64,000 bases of DNA from Prochlorococcus sp. AG-347-K17. Its GTDB lineage: Bacteria > Cyanobacteriota > Cyanobacteriia > PCC-6307 > Cyanobiaceae. The stretch is from contig QCCE01000002.1 of NCBI GenBank assembly GCA_003281385.1, positions 151,676 through 215,675 of the forward strand, read 5' to 3'. The position numbers and the translations under genes were made by a program. How positions within the stretch are numbered: the first letter of the stretch is position 1; each line of letters starts with the position of its first letter. Positions 36,925-44,695 of the stretch are shown here, piece by piece. Below the pieces are notes generated by a model. That model worked only from the letters and a program-made list of their open reading frames with translations, did no database searches and was not told the origin of the DNA.

Positions 36925-37705
36925 ATAATCTTTTTATATTCCAAATTCCATTATTATTAGATACCTCTACTTGAATACCATATAATTTATTAAGATTTTC
37001 ACTATTTATGACCTGAGTTTGATCTCCATCAGCGATTATTTTGCCATCCTTTAACATTATGACCCTGTCATAAATTTTTGTAATAGTTGAAATATCATGA
37101 GTGACGCATAAAATTTTAGTATTTAATTTTGATAATTCATTAACCTTATCAACTACAAAAAACTTTGATTTATAATCTAAATTTGCAATTGGTTCATCTA
37201 ATATTAAGATTTCCGGTTTTTTGATTAATGCCCTTGCAATGAGTGTAATTTGTTTTTCTCCATCTGATAAATAAAAGAAATTCTTTTTAGATAAATGAGA
37301 TATATTCATTTTTTTCATAATTTTTTCCACCTTATAAGTATCTCTCTCAGATTTATTTCGTACGTAACAATATCTTTCATATAGTCCACTTAAAATTAAA
37401 TCAAAAACTTGTAAATTTGGATTTATTCTATTTTTTATATCATTATTTACGGTACTTATTTTTTTTCTTAGTTCCCATAAATTTATAAGTTCTTTGTCAA
37501 ATATCTTCAGTTTCGATTCATTAGCTACTACTGGGTATAAGTTTCTATTAATTATTTCAATTAAGGATGATTTACCTGAACCATTTGGTCCAATTAATAT
37601 TACATTCTCTGAATACGCTAACTTTAAATTTAAATCCTTAATTACTCTAAAGCCATTTTTAAAACAATTTATATTTTTTGCGTCAAACCAAAATTTATTA
37701 AACAC
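36917..37705 (-). CDS. ABC transporter ATP-binding protein (ModF/YlmA-like, orphan)
   Basis: The 262-aa ATPase has Walker A GPNGSGKSSLIE (39-50), a variant signature LSDGEKQITLIARAL (LSDGE instead of LSGGQ), and Walker B ILILDEP followed by the H-loop CVTHD. There is no typical permease gene nearby. Translation starts with a GTG that overlaps the stop of the 33-aa peptide by one base (TAGTG). Similar lone ATPases have been linked to molybdate or iron handling or to translation; the substrate is not readable here. It is last in the Rieske-oxygenase operon. Confidence 0.8.
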   Translation of the reverse strand: MFNKFWFDAKNINCFKNGFRVIKDLNLKLAYSENVILIGPNGSGKSSLIEIINRNLYPVVANESKLKIFDKELINLWELRKKISTVNNDIKNRINPNLQVFDLILSGLYERYCYVRNKSERDTYKVEKIMKKMNISHLSKKNFFYLSDGEKQITLIARALIKKPEILILDEPIANLDYKSKFFVVDKVNELSKLNTKILCVTHDISTITKIYDRVIMLKDGKIIADGDQTQVINSENLNKLYGIQVEVSNNNGIWNIKRLSK

Positions 37706-37806
37706 TAAAACTTATTACTCCAAAATATAATCAATTGAATTGAGCTTAAAATAAATATCAACAGATAGAGCCAATTCAACCATGAAGGTCTATCTACTTT
37801 CTTCAT
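37705..37806 (-). CDS. 33-aa membrane peptide between the Rieske oxygenase and the ABC ATPase
   Basis: The ORF reads MKKVDRPSWLNWLYLL, then a hydrophobic helix (IFILSSIQLIIFW) and SNKF. It fits a single transmembrane helix with a basic N-terminus and SNK at the C-terminus. It starts 2 bp after the oxygenase stop (TAAttATG) and ends in a TAGTG overlap with the ATPase GTG, so its translation is coupled on both sides. This spacing supports a real peptide. Its role could be as a membrane anchor or partner of either neighbour. Confidence 0.65.
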   Translation of the reverse strand: MKKVDRPSWLNWLYLLIFILSSIQLIIFWSNKF

Positions 37807-37808
37807 AA

Positions 37809-39131
37809 TTATATTATCAACATAAATAATATAAGCGGAGCAGCAAATCTTATAAATGTTTTTCTAATTATATCTACATTATTTGCAATTTCTAACTTCT
37901 TTATCTCAGGAGGATATTTAAATATCACTTTGTCATAAACATCAAGATTTTGGGTTTTGTTAATATTTTTCCATGGTTTATCTTTATCTTCAGACTTCTT
38001 GTACCATTTCCAAAAATAATTAATGATCCTATCTTCTCCCAATAATTTTATTTCATCTTTACTTATAAATCCCATATCGTGATTATAAGTTTGTGTTTTT
38101 AAAATCATATAATCCTCATCGAATATCTTATAAAAAATCTTTCTTTGAGTCTCTTTAAATAACATGAGGTTATTGAGTAATTTATTTTGTAGAAATTTCC
38201 TATAGTGTCTTACTATTACTCTTGCTTTGTTGTTTCCTAAGGGAATATGATCTAAAACTTGTACATATCTTGATGAAGAAGGATCGCCTTTGTAAATTAA
38301 TATCCTTCCTGGGGGGATGTATTTTATCCGAATAAATTCTTTTGTAGGGTCATTCTTGTAATAATAAATACTTTCAATGTATTTGGGATTAATATTAATT
38401 TTCTGGTTAAAACTAACTAGTACGTTTTTATTAACATCTTTATCAGGAATTGTATCGCCATGAACCCAAAAGATATGAAGGATATCTAGGTGATTTTCAA
38501 TAATCCTTGACCAATCACATTTGAAGTCAACTAATACCTCCTCAAAGACATAATCCTTATGTGAAAATCCATTTTCACATAATTCGTAGTTACTTATAGG
38601 TGTATCTTCACTTATATTATTTAAATCAGTCTCAGATTTTTTAGCAAAATGTACAAAGATATATCCATTTTTTTCTGAAGTTTTGTATTGAGATAAATGA
38701 ATTCTTTTTGCGTAGTTATCGTAGTTATTATCAACTATATGGCGACAAGTTATTCTGTCTAGATTTTGACAACTTCCCCCAGATGAAAACTTAGCTCCAT
38801 GATATGGGCAGGTTATAACTCCATCTGATAATGTCCCTCCAAAAAAGGAGGCCCCTCTATGTGGGCAAATATTTTTAATGCACCTAACGTTATTATTTTC
38901 ATCTCTATAAAGTACAAGAGGCTCATCATAGAGTGAAAAATAATGTAGCTTATTTTTTTTTAGTTCTTTTGAGGGACAAATTGCATACCAACCAAACAAT
39001 CCTATATTTAGTTCTTTTTGATTTTCTCTAATATCAAACGAGTCAATTTTTACTACCGTTCCTTTTTTAAATGGTTTAAGAACGGTATTAAAGTCTTTTG
39101 ATTTAAAAAAATTAATTTGTCTGTTTTCCAT
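37809..39131 (-). CDS. Rieske non-heme iron oxygenase, PaO/Lls1-like
   Basis: The 440-aa protein has the Rieske [2Fe-2S] motif C89-P-H91-R-G...C108-P-Y-H111. The mononuclear iron site is N213-x2-D216-x2-H219-x4-H224 in a helix typical of the pheophorbide a oxygenase/Tic55/Lls1 group. The last ~20 residues are a transmembrane anchor (FIRFAAPLILFMLII). The plant members act on chlorophyll breakdown products; cyanobacterial substrates are unknown. It heads an operon with a 33-aa membrane peptide and an ABC ATPase. It uses two iron centres, in keeping with the iron context. Confidence 0.85.
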   Translation of the reverse strand: MENRQINFFKSKDFNTVLKPFKKGTVVKIDSFDIRENQKELNIGLFGWYAICPSKELKKNKLHYFSLYDEPLVLYRDENNNVRCIKNICPHRGASFFGGTLSDGVITCPYHGAKFSSGGSCQNLDRITCRHIVDNNYDNYAKRIHLSQYKTSEKNGYIFVHFAKKSETDLNNISEDTPISNYELCENGFSHKDYVFEEVLVDFKCDWSRIIENHLDILHIFWVHGDTIPDKDVNKNVLVSFNQKININPKYIESIYYYKNDPTKEFIRIKYIPPGRILIYKGDPSSSRYVQVLDHIPLGNNKARVIVRHYRKFLQNKLLNNLMLFKETQRKIFYKIFDEDYMILKTQTYNHDMGFISKDEIKLLGEDRIINYFWKWYKKSEDKDKPWKNINKTQNLDVYDKVIFKYPPEIKKLEIANNVDIIRKTFIRFAAPLILFMLII

Positions 39132-39289
39132 AAATTAATTTCTTTTTTTAAATGACTGTTTATCTCTCGGAACTATAACTCAAGTAAATAATCAATTTCT
39201 TATAAAAAGAAAATTCTCTATTATTTGTAGCAATAATTATGTAGCTATTTAAAAATATTGAGTCTCTTTCGTATCTATGTATCTTTATT

Positions 39290-39484
39290 TCATGTTTTTT
39301 GTATCTTTTGTGATTCTTTCAAATATTTTATGTAATCAATAGCATCATCAATATTTTTGTGGAAATTGCATTGACCCAAATAACAACCTATAAATCTTAA
39401 GAATTTTCTCTTCCCACCACTAATTTCGTATCTATGGATAGTTCCACCATCTACAGGAGCATAAATAAGTTCTGGTAGTGCCAT
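39290..39484 (-). CDS. Hypothetical protein, 64 aa
   Basis: A small protein starting MALPELIYAPVDGGTIHRYE, basic in the middle (GGKRKFLRFIGCYLGQCNFH), with two cysteines six residues apart. No membrane segment is predicted. Codon use resembles its neighbours. It is isolated by about 160 bp on one side and 370 bp on the other. I do not recognise the family. Confidence 0.5.
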   Translation of the reverse strand: MALPELIYAPVDGGTIHRYEISGGKRKFLRFIGCYLGQCNFHKNIDDAIDYIKYLKESQKIQKT

Positions 39485-39650
39485 ATTAATTTTGTATTTA
39501 ATACTTAATTAAACAATAATTCATGTTCAAATACATTTCCATAGCTCAATCCATATATTTAATAATTAATTTACTTATTTTTGAATAATTATTTATTGAA
39601 TAACCAAATATTATTTGTTATTTATTAATTATTGATATGTATTTCTTATT

Positions 39651-39746
39651 ATGCCAAAAGCATTTAGGCGTTTTTTAAAAAAACTACCAAAAAAAATTCA
39701 AACTTTAAAGTACTCATTTAGAGAGTTTTTATCTTCCAAAATATGA
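39651..39746 (+). CDS. Possible 31-aa basic peptide
   Basis: The gap 39485-39851 holds only this candidate: an ATG ORF reading MPKAFRRFLKKLPKKIQTLKY then SFREFLSSKI, amphipathic and very basic. It could be coding or chance in AT-rich DNA. I see no ribosome-binding site. Outside it the gap shows AT-rich sequence without other structure. Confidence 0.3.
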   Translation: MPKAFRRFLKKLPKKIQTLKYSFREFLSSKI

Positions 39747-39851
39747 AATACTTATTGTGATTAATAAATTTATAATTTCTATATTTTTAATAAAACTTAG
39801 TAAGCAAAGTTAAATTCTAAACTATATTAATCCTGCAATTTATGAAATTTT

Positions 39852-40193
39852 ATGATCAAAAGAGTTTTTACGATATTCATTTTAACTTTACTTCTTCTAT
39901 TTATTACTCCAGTTTACTCATTAGATACTTCCTCTAAAACTCTTGAAAAGTATACTAAAAAGATTTCTAATAAGTTCACTAGAACTTATTGCAACACTAC
40001 CAAATTCGGTATTTCTAATGATGGAGCTTTGGCATTTGCTATCGGAGAGACTAATAAGGAATTTAAAAATAATAAACTCAATAAGTTTATAGATTATTCT
40101 CTATTAAAAAATTCAATAGTTAATGATTTAGACAATAATTGCCAAGTTTATGATTTTGCTATTAGTAAATTAGAAAATTTAAAATTCAACTAG
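39852..40193 (+). CDS. Secreted hypothetical protein, 113 aa
   Basis: A signal peptide (about 1-23, MIKRVFTIFILTLLLLFI ending near VYS) is followed by a helical mature part with two cysteines (RTYCNTT and NNCQVYD), probably a disulfide. FGISNDGALAFAIGETNKEF is the most conserved-looking stretch. It likely faces the periplasm or lumen. Similar proteins occur as hypotheticals in cyanobacteria. No function is known. Confidence 0.55.
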   Translation: MIKRVFTIFILTLLLLFITPVYSLDTSSKTLEKYTKKISNKFTRTYCNTTKFGISNDGALAFAIGETNKEFKNNKLNKFIDYSLLKNSIVNDLDNNCQVYDFAISKLENLKFN

Positions 40194-40215
40194 AAAAATG
40201 TAAATTGTTAAAGTC

Positions 40216-40398
40216 TTATTTTTTACCTATCCAATCATTTGGTTTCTCCATCATCCATTCGAAAACCCCCTTAGCATCAAGGTTTTTAGATGCATAAACA
40301 AATAAAACTGGAAATATTAAAATTACCGCGCCAATAACTGCTAACTCTAACTTGCCGATCCCCATCTCAGTTACTGTTAAAGCAAAATAATTAATCAT
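40216..40398 (-). CDS. Small single-span membrane protein, 60 aa
   Basis: Its core is a transmembrane helix (about 16-36, LELAVIGAVILIFPVLFVYA), followed by a soluble segment SKNLDAKGVFEWMMEKPNDW. The ATG at 40365 (MGIGKLEL) is an alternative start and would leave 49 aa with a more usual short N-terminus. Size and shape resemble small thylakoid subunits, but I cannot name it. It converges on the secreted hypothetical. Confidence 0.55.
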   Translation of the reverse strand: MINYFALTVTEMGIGKLELAVIGAVILIFPVLFVYASKNLDAKGVFEWMMEKPNDWIGKK

Positions 40399-40562
40399 TA
40401 TCTTTTTGAATTAAAATTTATATCTACATAATTTACAAAAACTTTTAATTCTTTCACTTTTCTATGAGAAATCTTAATTTTTTATAGTAAAAGATATTTG
40501 TATAAAGTACCTATGTTTTTGGTGCAGACTTTTTAATAATTTTAATAATATGCTTCTGTTTG

Positions 40563-40712
40563 ATGGTTATGAATCATGAAATTATTATTTTTACACCTAT
40601 TTTTGCATTATTGACCGGATTTATAGTATTGAGAATATTAAAAAAAAGAAAGAGATCAGCTAAAAGTATTTATAAATTAATAGATGATTTGGAAAAAAAA
40701 TACATTTATTGA
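40563..40712 (+). CDS. Small single-span membrane protein, 49 aa
   Basis: The ORF reads MVMNHEIIIFTPIFALLTGF, then a helix, then KKRKRSAKSIYKLIDDLEKK. It has one transmembrane segment and a basic cytoplasmic tail. It is not long enough for most gene finders. It starts about 165 bp from the start of the divergent 60-aa membrane protein. The evidence is composition and layout only. Confidence 0.45.
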   Translation: MVMNHEIIIFTPIFALLTGFIVLRILKKRKRSAKSIYKLIDDLEKKYIY

Positions 40713-40733
40713 TTGCTTTTGTAAGAAAAAAGA

Positions 40734-41030
40734 TTAATCAAATTCTATTCCAACTTCTTCTTTTAAATCTCTCTCCAAATCTGGAAGATGAGGTTCAACC
40801 CAATGATCTTTGTTATCAATTCCTGCTGCATTTACATAATTCATAATATGTTGATCCACTTGCTTATAAAGATCATGCAAATTTAAATCCATACGAATAT
40901 CATGTGCAATTTCAGAGACTTGTTTTTCTGTTAGACAATGATCTGGATGAAGTAAATCACAACATGGGATTCTCTTTTCGATCAATTCATTTAAATTGAT
41001 TTTTATTTCGTAATCTTGATGGACAGTCAT
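40734..41030 (-). CDS. Conserved hypothetical protein, 98 aa
   Basis: A soluble acidic protein with CCDLLHPDHCLTEKQVSEIA and WVEPHLPDLERDLKEEVG. The C-C-x5-H-x2-C grouping may bind a metal or be structural. It has a central helical region (DLYKQVDQHIMNYVNAAG). I do not recognise a family. It ends 22 bp after the convergent 49-aa ORF. Confidence 0.5.
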   Translation of the reverse strand: MTVHQDYEIKINLNELIEKRIPCCDLLHPDHCLTEKQVSEIAHDIRMDLNLHDLYKQVDQHIMNYVNAAGIDNKDHWVEPHLPDLERDLKEEVGIEFD

Positions 41031-41129
41031 TGAATTAATAGCTTCTTTATTATTCTAATTCTAATTATGTTTAAGGTTTTGTATATCTTTAGTCAAGAAA
41101 CAAAGTTCTTTAATGCACATACGGTAATT

Positions 41130-41285
41130 TTAAATAAATAGATCTTCCAAATCTTTATACAAATCATCATTCTCTTTTTGATTTTCTATAAGTTCATGAT
41201 GATCTAGTGATAGTTCTTTTTTTGAAGTATAGAAAAGATATCCAAGGGCTCCTAAGAGTAATGTTGTTGGTAAAATCATTAGCAT
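41130..41285 (-). CDS. Small membrane peptide, 51 aa
   Basis: The ORF reads MLMILPTTLLLGALGYLFYT, then a charged tail (SKKELSLDHHELIENQKEND) ending in DLEDLFI. It has an N-terminal transmembrane helix and an acidic, His-containing tail. Such peptides are common between larger genes in this genome. It is divergent from the RHH-like gene at 41356. Confidence 0.45.
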   Translation of the reverse strand: MLMILPTTLLLGALGYLFYTSKKELSLDHHELIENQKENDDLYKDLEDLFI

Positions 41286-41355
41286 TAAATTGACTTATAA
41301 TGAATATAGTGCAACACTTATTACAGTCAAGTGCTGAACTTTAATTAATTTTTAA

Positions 41356-41754
41356 ATGCCTACCAAGAAAAAAAGAGTTGGTTTTATTCCTAGAGAAGAT
41401 GTTATGAGAATAATTGAAAAGTTGAGCATAGAGAACAATTTAAGTAATTCAAAAATAATAAGTATTTTGGTAGAAGAAGCACTTTCTATAAGAGGTATAT
41501 TTAATAAAAAAGATGGTAAAGCAACCCAATCATATCAAGCATATAAAGATAATTCAGAAACCTTATTTGAAAGTTCTGGTGAATTTGCAGATAATGCAAA
41601 ACTCTCAATTAATAATAACTTAGGAAATAATTTTATTTCTAGTAAGTCAACTCATTTAAATGAGAATAATCATGAGGCTTTTGACTTTCAAACTTATAAA
41701 AAGTTTTTATCATTCCTAAAATTTCAGGAAATGATGGACAAATATAACACTTAA
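41356..41754 (+). CDS. Ribbon-helix-helix-like small protein, 132 aa
   Basis: The first ~45 residues (KKKRVGFIPREDVMRIIEKL, then SIENNLSNSKIISILVEEAL) have the strand-helix-helix pattern of CopG/Arc-type DNA-binding domains. The rest (about 60-132) is low-complexity and Asn/Ser-rich with a final helix. A transcriptional or antitoxin role is possible, but no toxin gene is adjacent and no operator is visible. It sits in the small-gene island between the iron region and the urea cluster. Confidence 0.5.
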   Translation: MPTKKKRVGFIPREDVMRIIEKLSIENNLSNSKIISILVEEALSIRGIFNKKDGKATQSYQAYKDNSETLFESSGEFADNAKLSINNNLGNNFISSKSTHLNENNHEAFDFQTYKKFLSFLKFQEMMDKYNT

Positions 41755-41879
41755 TAAGGTGTTGCTAAGTGATGTACTGTGCGTTAAGTTGAATTTGTAT
41801 TTACTAGGAGATTTTCATATTAAAATTTCCTCACCATTTCAAAAATTTAAATTAAACAATCTATAAAATATTTATTCTT

Positions 41880-42194
41880 ATGAATTCATCTCTCCCATTT
41901 TTATCTGTAAATCTCCTCCCTCCAGAAAAGTTATATTGTAATATTAGTTATTGGAGTTCTTTGTTCTCTCAGGATATGCAAATTTTATGGGATAGAGCGC
42001 ATGGAGTACCTTTAGAAAAACTGCCAAAAGGGGTTTCTGATATGATTTTTCCTTATTTATTGCTTGCACTCTCAGACTATAAGACTTCGCAAATAAATAA
42101 AATGAATGGAATAGGATTAGACAATCTATTAAGCCTTTGGTTTGATAAGTACTTTTTAAATAAAAATGGTTACTTCGAGCTGATTAAAAAATAA
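41880..42194 (+). CDS. Hypothetical protein, 104 aa
   Basis: The protein starts MNSSLPFLSVNLLPPEKLYC and is mostly helical, with WSSLFSQDMQILWDRAHGVP and MIFPYLLLALSDYK. It has no signal peptide or membrane span. Its composition fits coding sequence. It is in the small-gene island, and I do not recognise a family. Confidence 0.45.
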   Translation: MNSSLPFLSVNLLPPEKLYCNISYWSSLFSQDMQILWDRAHGVPLEKLPKGVSDMIFPYLLLALSDYKTSQINKMNGIGLDNLLSLWFDKYFLNKNGYFELIKK

Positions 42195-42321
42195 TATTTA
42201 AAAGTAGCGATTAATATCAAATTTGATTGCTATAAAAATTATTACGTTTAAAAAAATTTTTTAGTGCTTCTTTCCTAATTGGCACATCAATAGTCTTGCT
42301 ATAAATATATTAAAAGGTTTG

Positions 42322-42417
42322 ATGATGCATTCTTTAAATTTCTTTTTAGCAAATATGTGTACTACCGTTTTGATAATACAAATCAGGAGTGATATTAAAT
42401 TAGCAAAAGCGAGATAA
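42322..42417 (+). CDS. Possible 31-aa peptide
   Basis: The 399-bp gap 42195-42592 has two back-to-back candidate sORFs. This one reads MMHSLNFFLANMCTTVLIIQ and ends with DIKLAKAR. Its stop is directly followed by the ATG of the next candidate. Otherwise the gap shows only AT-rich sequence. Confidence 0.25.
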   Translation: MMHSLNFFLANMCTTVLIIQIRSDIKLAKAR

Positions 42418-42489
42418 ATGAAATTTAATTCAAAAACTTTAAGCTTGATATTAAACCTTTTATTTTGTTTGTTTATATTTATTATTTAA
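42418..42489 (+). CDS. Possible 23-aa hydrophobic peptide
   Basis: It begins immediately after the preceding TAA (TAA-ATG) and reads MKFNSKTLSLILNLLFCLFI then FII, a single membrane helix. This junction could allow re-initiation. With so short an ORF in AT-rich DNA it may be chance. Confidence 0.25.
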   Translation: MKFNSKTLSLILNLLFCLFIFII

Positions 42490-42592
42490 TTTTTAGGTCT
42501 TTATTAATTTACAAAAAATTCAAAATTAATATTCAAATTTGGTTGACTTTTATTATTAATGCGATGATAATAGCAAAAATTAATTTTTTATT

Positions 42593-42766
42593 GTGAATCT
42601 TCTTTCAGATACTTTTGATGATTTTGTTGATGATCTACTTTCATCCGATGTTAATTTGTTAAAAGGGGAACTTGATTTTCTTCTTATGCAAGATTTATTC
42701 AATTCTATAGATTTGAAGCTTATAAATAAAAATGAAAATGTAGATGAAGAATCATTAGCTGCTTAA
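42593..42766 (+). CDS. Small acidic hypothetical protein, 57 aa
   Basis: The GTG-initiated ORF reads MNLLSDTFDDFVDDLLSSDV and continues with NLLKGELDFLLMQDLF; it is acidic and helical, without cysteine. The patterned hydrophobicity suggests coding. It precedes a 34-aa membrane peptide by 5 bp, which suggests an operon of two small proteins. Confidence 0.45.
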   Translation: MNLLSDTFDDFVDDLLSSDVNLLKGELDFLLMQDLFNSIDLKLINKNENVDEESLAA

Positions 42767-42771
42767 TTTTT

Positions 42772-42876
42772 ATGAAATTTTTTTATGAAATGTTTTGGGT
42801 TCCAGTTTTTGGTCAGATTCTGTCTAAATTTGTTTTTTTAATAGAAGGTAAGAAGAAGGACTCCAAAAAAAAATAG
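42772..42876 (+). CDS. Small membrane peptide, 34 aa
   Basis: MKFFYEMFWVPVFGQILSKF then a hydrophobic end and a lysine-rich tail (EGKKKDSKKK). It may sit at the membrane with the basic tail in the cytoplasm. It is 5 bp after the acidic 57-aa ORF; the pair has opposite charge, which may mean they interact. This is inference only. Confidence 0.4.
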   Translation: MKFFYEMFWVPVFGQILSKFVFLIEGKKKDSKKK

Positions 42877-43017
42877 ATTAATTACTTTTTTCCTCATTAA
42901 GTATTTTTAAATACATAATCTATGTGAATATATTTTGATAACAACAAAAGTAGTGCTTTAATTTTATGAACATATGCATGGTTGAGGTATAACTAAATTG
43001 CTTTTTAGCAAATTAAA

Positions 43018-43197
43018 ATGAACAAAAATAGTATGTTGAAGCCATATACAGTGCATTATCGTGATTTTCAAAATATAAGATTAGAGAATTGTTTTTATGC
43101 TTCTGACGCTTATGAGGCTAGAACACTAGCAATGGAATTTAATAAGTATATAAATGAACATCCAAACAGTATTGACCTAATAAGATGCGAAAAATGA
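43018..43197 (+). CDS. Hypothetical protein, 59 aa
   Basis: The ORF reads MNKNSMLKPYTVHYRDFQNI, then LENCFYASDAYEARTLAMEF and ends EHPNSIDLIRCEK. It is a soluble, alpha/beta pattern (strand-helix) protein with an aromatic-rich N-terminus. The protein resembles small conserved hypotheticals of picocyanobacteria. It converges on urtE with 35 bp between stops. Confidence 0.5.
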   Translation: MNKNSMLKPYTVHYRDFQNIRLENCFYASDAYEARTLAMEFNKYINEHPNSIDLIRCEK

Positions 43198-43232
43198 ATA
43201 AGGTTTTTTATAAATTTTAAATAATTATCTAT

Positions 43233-43943
43233 TTAAACACTCAAGAACTTATCTATGACTGCTTGACTCAACTCACTAGTATTTCCGCTAGCAACAATAC
43301 CTCCTCGTTGCATCGCATAATATCTATTGGCTTGTCTTACAAAGTGCAAGTGTTGTTCTACTAATAAAACACCAATTCCTGTATCTTTAATTATCTGATT
43401 GATTGCATTTTCTATGTCTAAAACTATATTTGGCTGAATACCTTCCGTTGGTTCGTCAAGCAATAGAAGTTGAGGTTTGCCTAGCAATGCTCTTGCAATA
43501 GCCAATTGCTGTTGTTGTCCTCCACTAAGATCTCCTCCTTTCCTTTGAAGAAAATCTTTAAGGATTGGGAAGAGATCATAGATAAATGTATCTATTTTCT
43601 TGTTCTTAGATAATCCACCTGGTAGAGACTCCATCCCTAACATAAGATTCTCTTCAACTGATAAATATGGAATAATTTCTCTCCCTTGAGGAACGTAAGC
43701 CATTCCTTTCCTCGCCCTCTGATGAGGTGCTTTTCTATTAATATTTTCACCCATCAAATAAATATCTCCTTTTTTTTGTTTTAACAAGCCAATTAGTGAT
43801 TTCAATAAAGTTGTTTTGCCTACTCCATTTCTTCCAATTAAACAAACCATTTCTCCTGATTTAACGTTTAAATCTACATCTCTAAGAATATGACTCTCGC
43901 CATAATAAGTATTTAAGGATTTTATTTCGAGTAAATTTTCCAT
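43233..43943 (-). CDS. urtE: Urea ABC transporter ATP-binding protein UrtE
   Basis: One of two ATPases of the high-affinity urea importer UrtABCDE. The 236-aa protein has Walker A GRNGVGKTTLLKS, signature LSGGQQQQLAIARAL and Walker B LLLLDEPTEG. It belongs to the branched-chain amino acid (LivF-like) group; the order urtA-B-C-D-E and adjoining urease genes set the substrate. It is 2 bp after urtD. It is the last gene of the operon. Confidence 0.95.
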   Translation of the reverse strand: MENLLEIKSLNTYYGESHILRDVDLNVKSGEMVCLIGRNGVGKTTLLKSLIGLLKQKKGDIYLMGENINRKAPHQRARKGMAYVPQGREIIPYLSVEENLMLGMESLPGGLSKNKKIDTFIYDLFPILKDFLQRKGGDLSGGQQQQLAIARALLGKPQLLLLDEPTEGIQPNIVLDIENAINQIIKDTGIGVLLVEQHLHFVRQANRYYAMQRGGIVASGNTSELSQAVIDKFLSV

Positions 43944-43945
43944 AA

Positions 43946-44695
43946 CTAATCCTCAGGTCTTCCTAAATAAACATCAATAACTTTTTTATCTTTTTGTATG
44001 GTTTCCATAGTCCCTTCACATAATACTGTTCCCTGATTTAATACTGAAACATTACTATCAAGTCTTCTTATAAATTCCATATCGTGATCTATTACCACTA
44101 CTGTATTTTCGCCTGATAAAGATTTTAATAAATCAGCTGTAAGATCTGTTTCTTCATCAGTTAAACCGGCAACAGGTTCATCTACTAACATTAAGTCTGG
44201 CTTCTGTCCTACTAACATGGCTATTTCGAGCCATTGTTTTTGGCCATGTGATAAAGATCCAGCTTTAGAATCAACTTTTTGAGCTAAATTAACAATCTTC
44301 ATGAGACGATCAATCTCATTAAGCTGCTCATCCTTAATATTTTTATTTATAAGGTTTAAGGGACTTTTAGGAGTTGTCACCGATATTTCAAGATTTTCTT
44401 TAACTGTTAGATTTTCGAAGATTCTTGGACTTTGGAACTTTCTTCCAACTCCAAGTCTTGCTATTTTATGCTCCTTTCTACCTACTAAAGATTTCCCTTT
44501 GAAAATTACTTCACCCTTTGTTGGCTTAACCTTTCCAGTTATTACGTCAAGAAATGTTGTTTTGCCTGCGCCATTGGGTCCTATTACTGCTCTTAATTCT
44601 CCTTTTTTCAAATTTAAATTAAGTTGGTTGAGAGCCAAAAAACCCTCGAAACTAACAGTAATATCTATTAAATTTAGAAGATCTTTATTATTCAT
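43946..44695 (-). CDS. urtD: Urea ABC transporter ATP-binding protein UrtD
   Basis: This is the second (LivG-like) ATPase, 249 aa. It has Walker A GPNGAGKTTFLDVITG, the signature LSHGQKQWLEIAMLVGQ, and Walker B LMLVDEPVAG. The H-loop is in VVIDHDMEFI. It overlaps the end of urtC by 8 bp, so it is coupled. It heterodimerises with UrtE to drive urea import. Confidence 0.95.
   Translation of the reverse strand: MNNKDLLNLIDITVSFEGFLALNQLNLNLKKGELRAVIGPNGAGKTTFLDVITGKVKPTKGEVIFKGKSLVGRKEHKIARLGVGRKFQSPRIFENLTVKENLEISVTTPKSPLNLINKNIKDEQLNEIDRLMKIVNLAQKVDSKAGSLSHGQKQWLEIAMLVGQKPDLMLVDEPVAGLTDEETDLTADLLKSLSGENTVVVIDHDMEFIRRLDSNVSVLNQGTVLCEGTMETIQKDKKVIDVYLGRPED

Noticed and set aside
42901..42914. 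GTA-N8-TAC match upstream of the 59-aa ORF
   Set aside because: The core occurs by chance at this base composition, no -10 is found at the right distance (nearest at 16 nt), and there is no extended symmetry.
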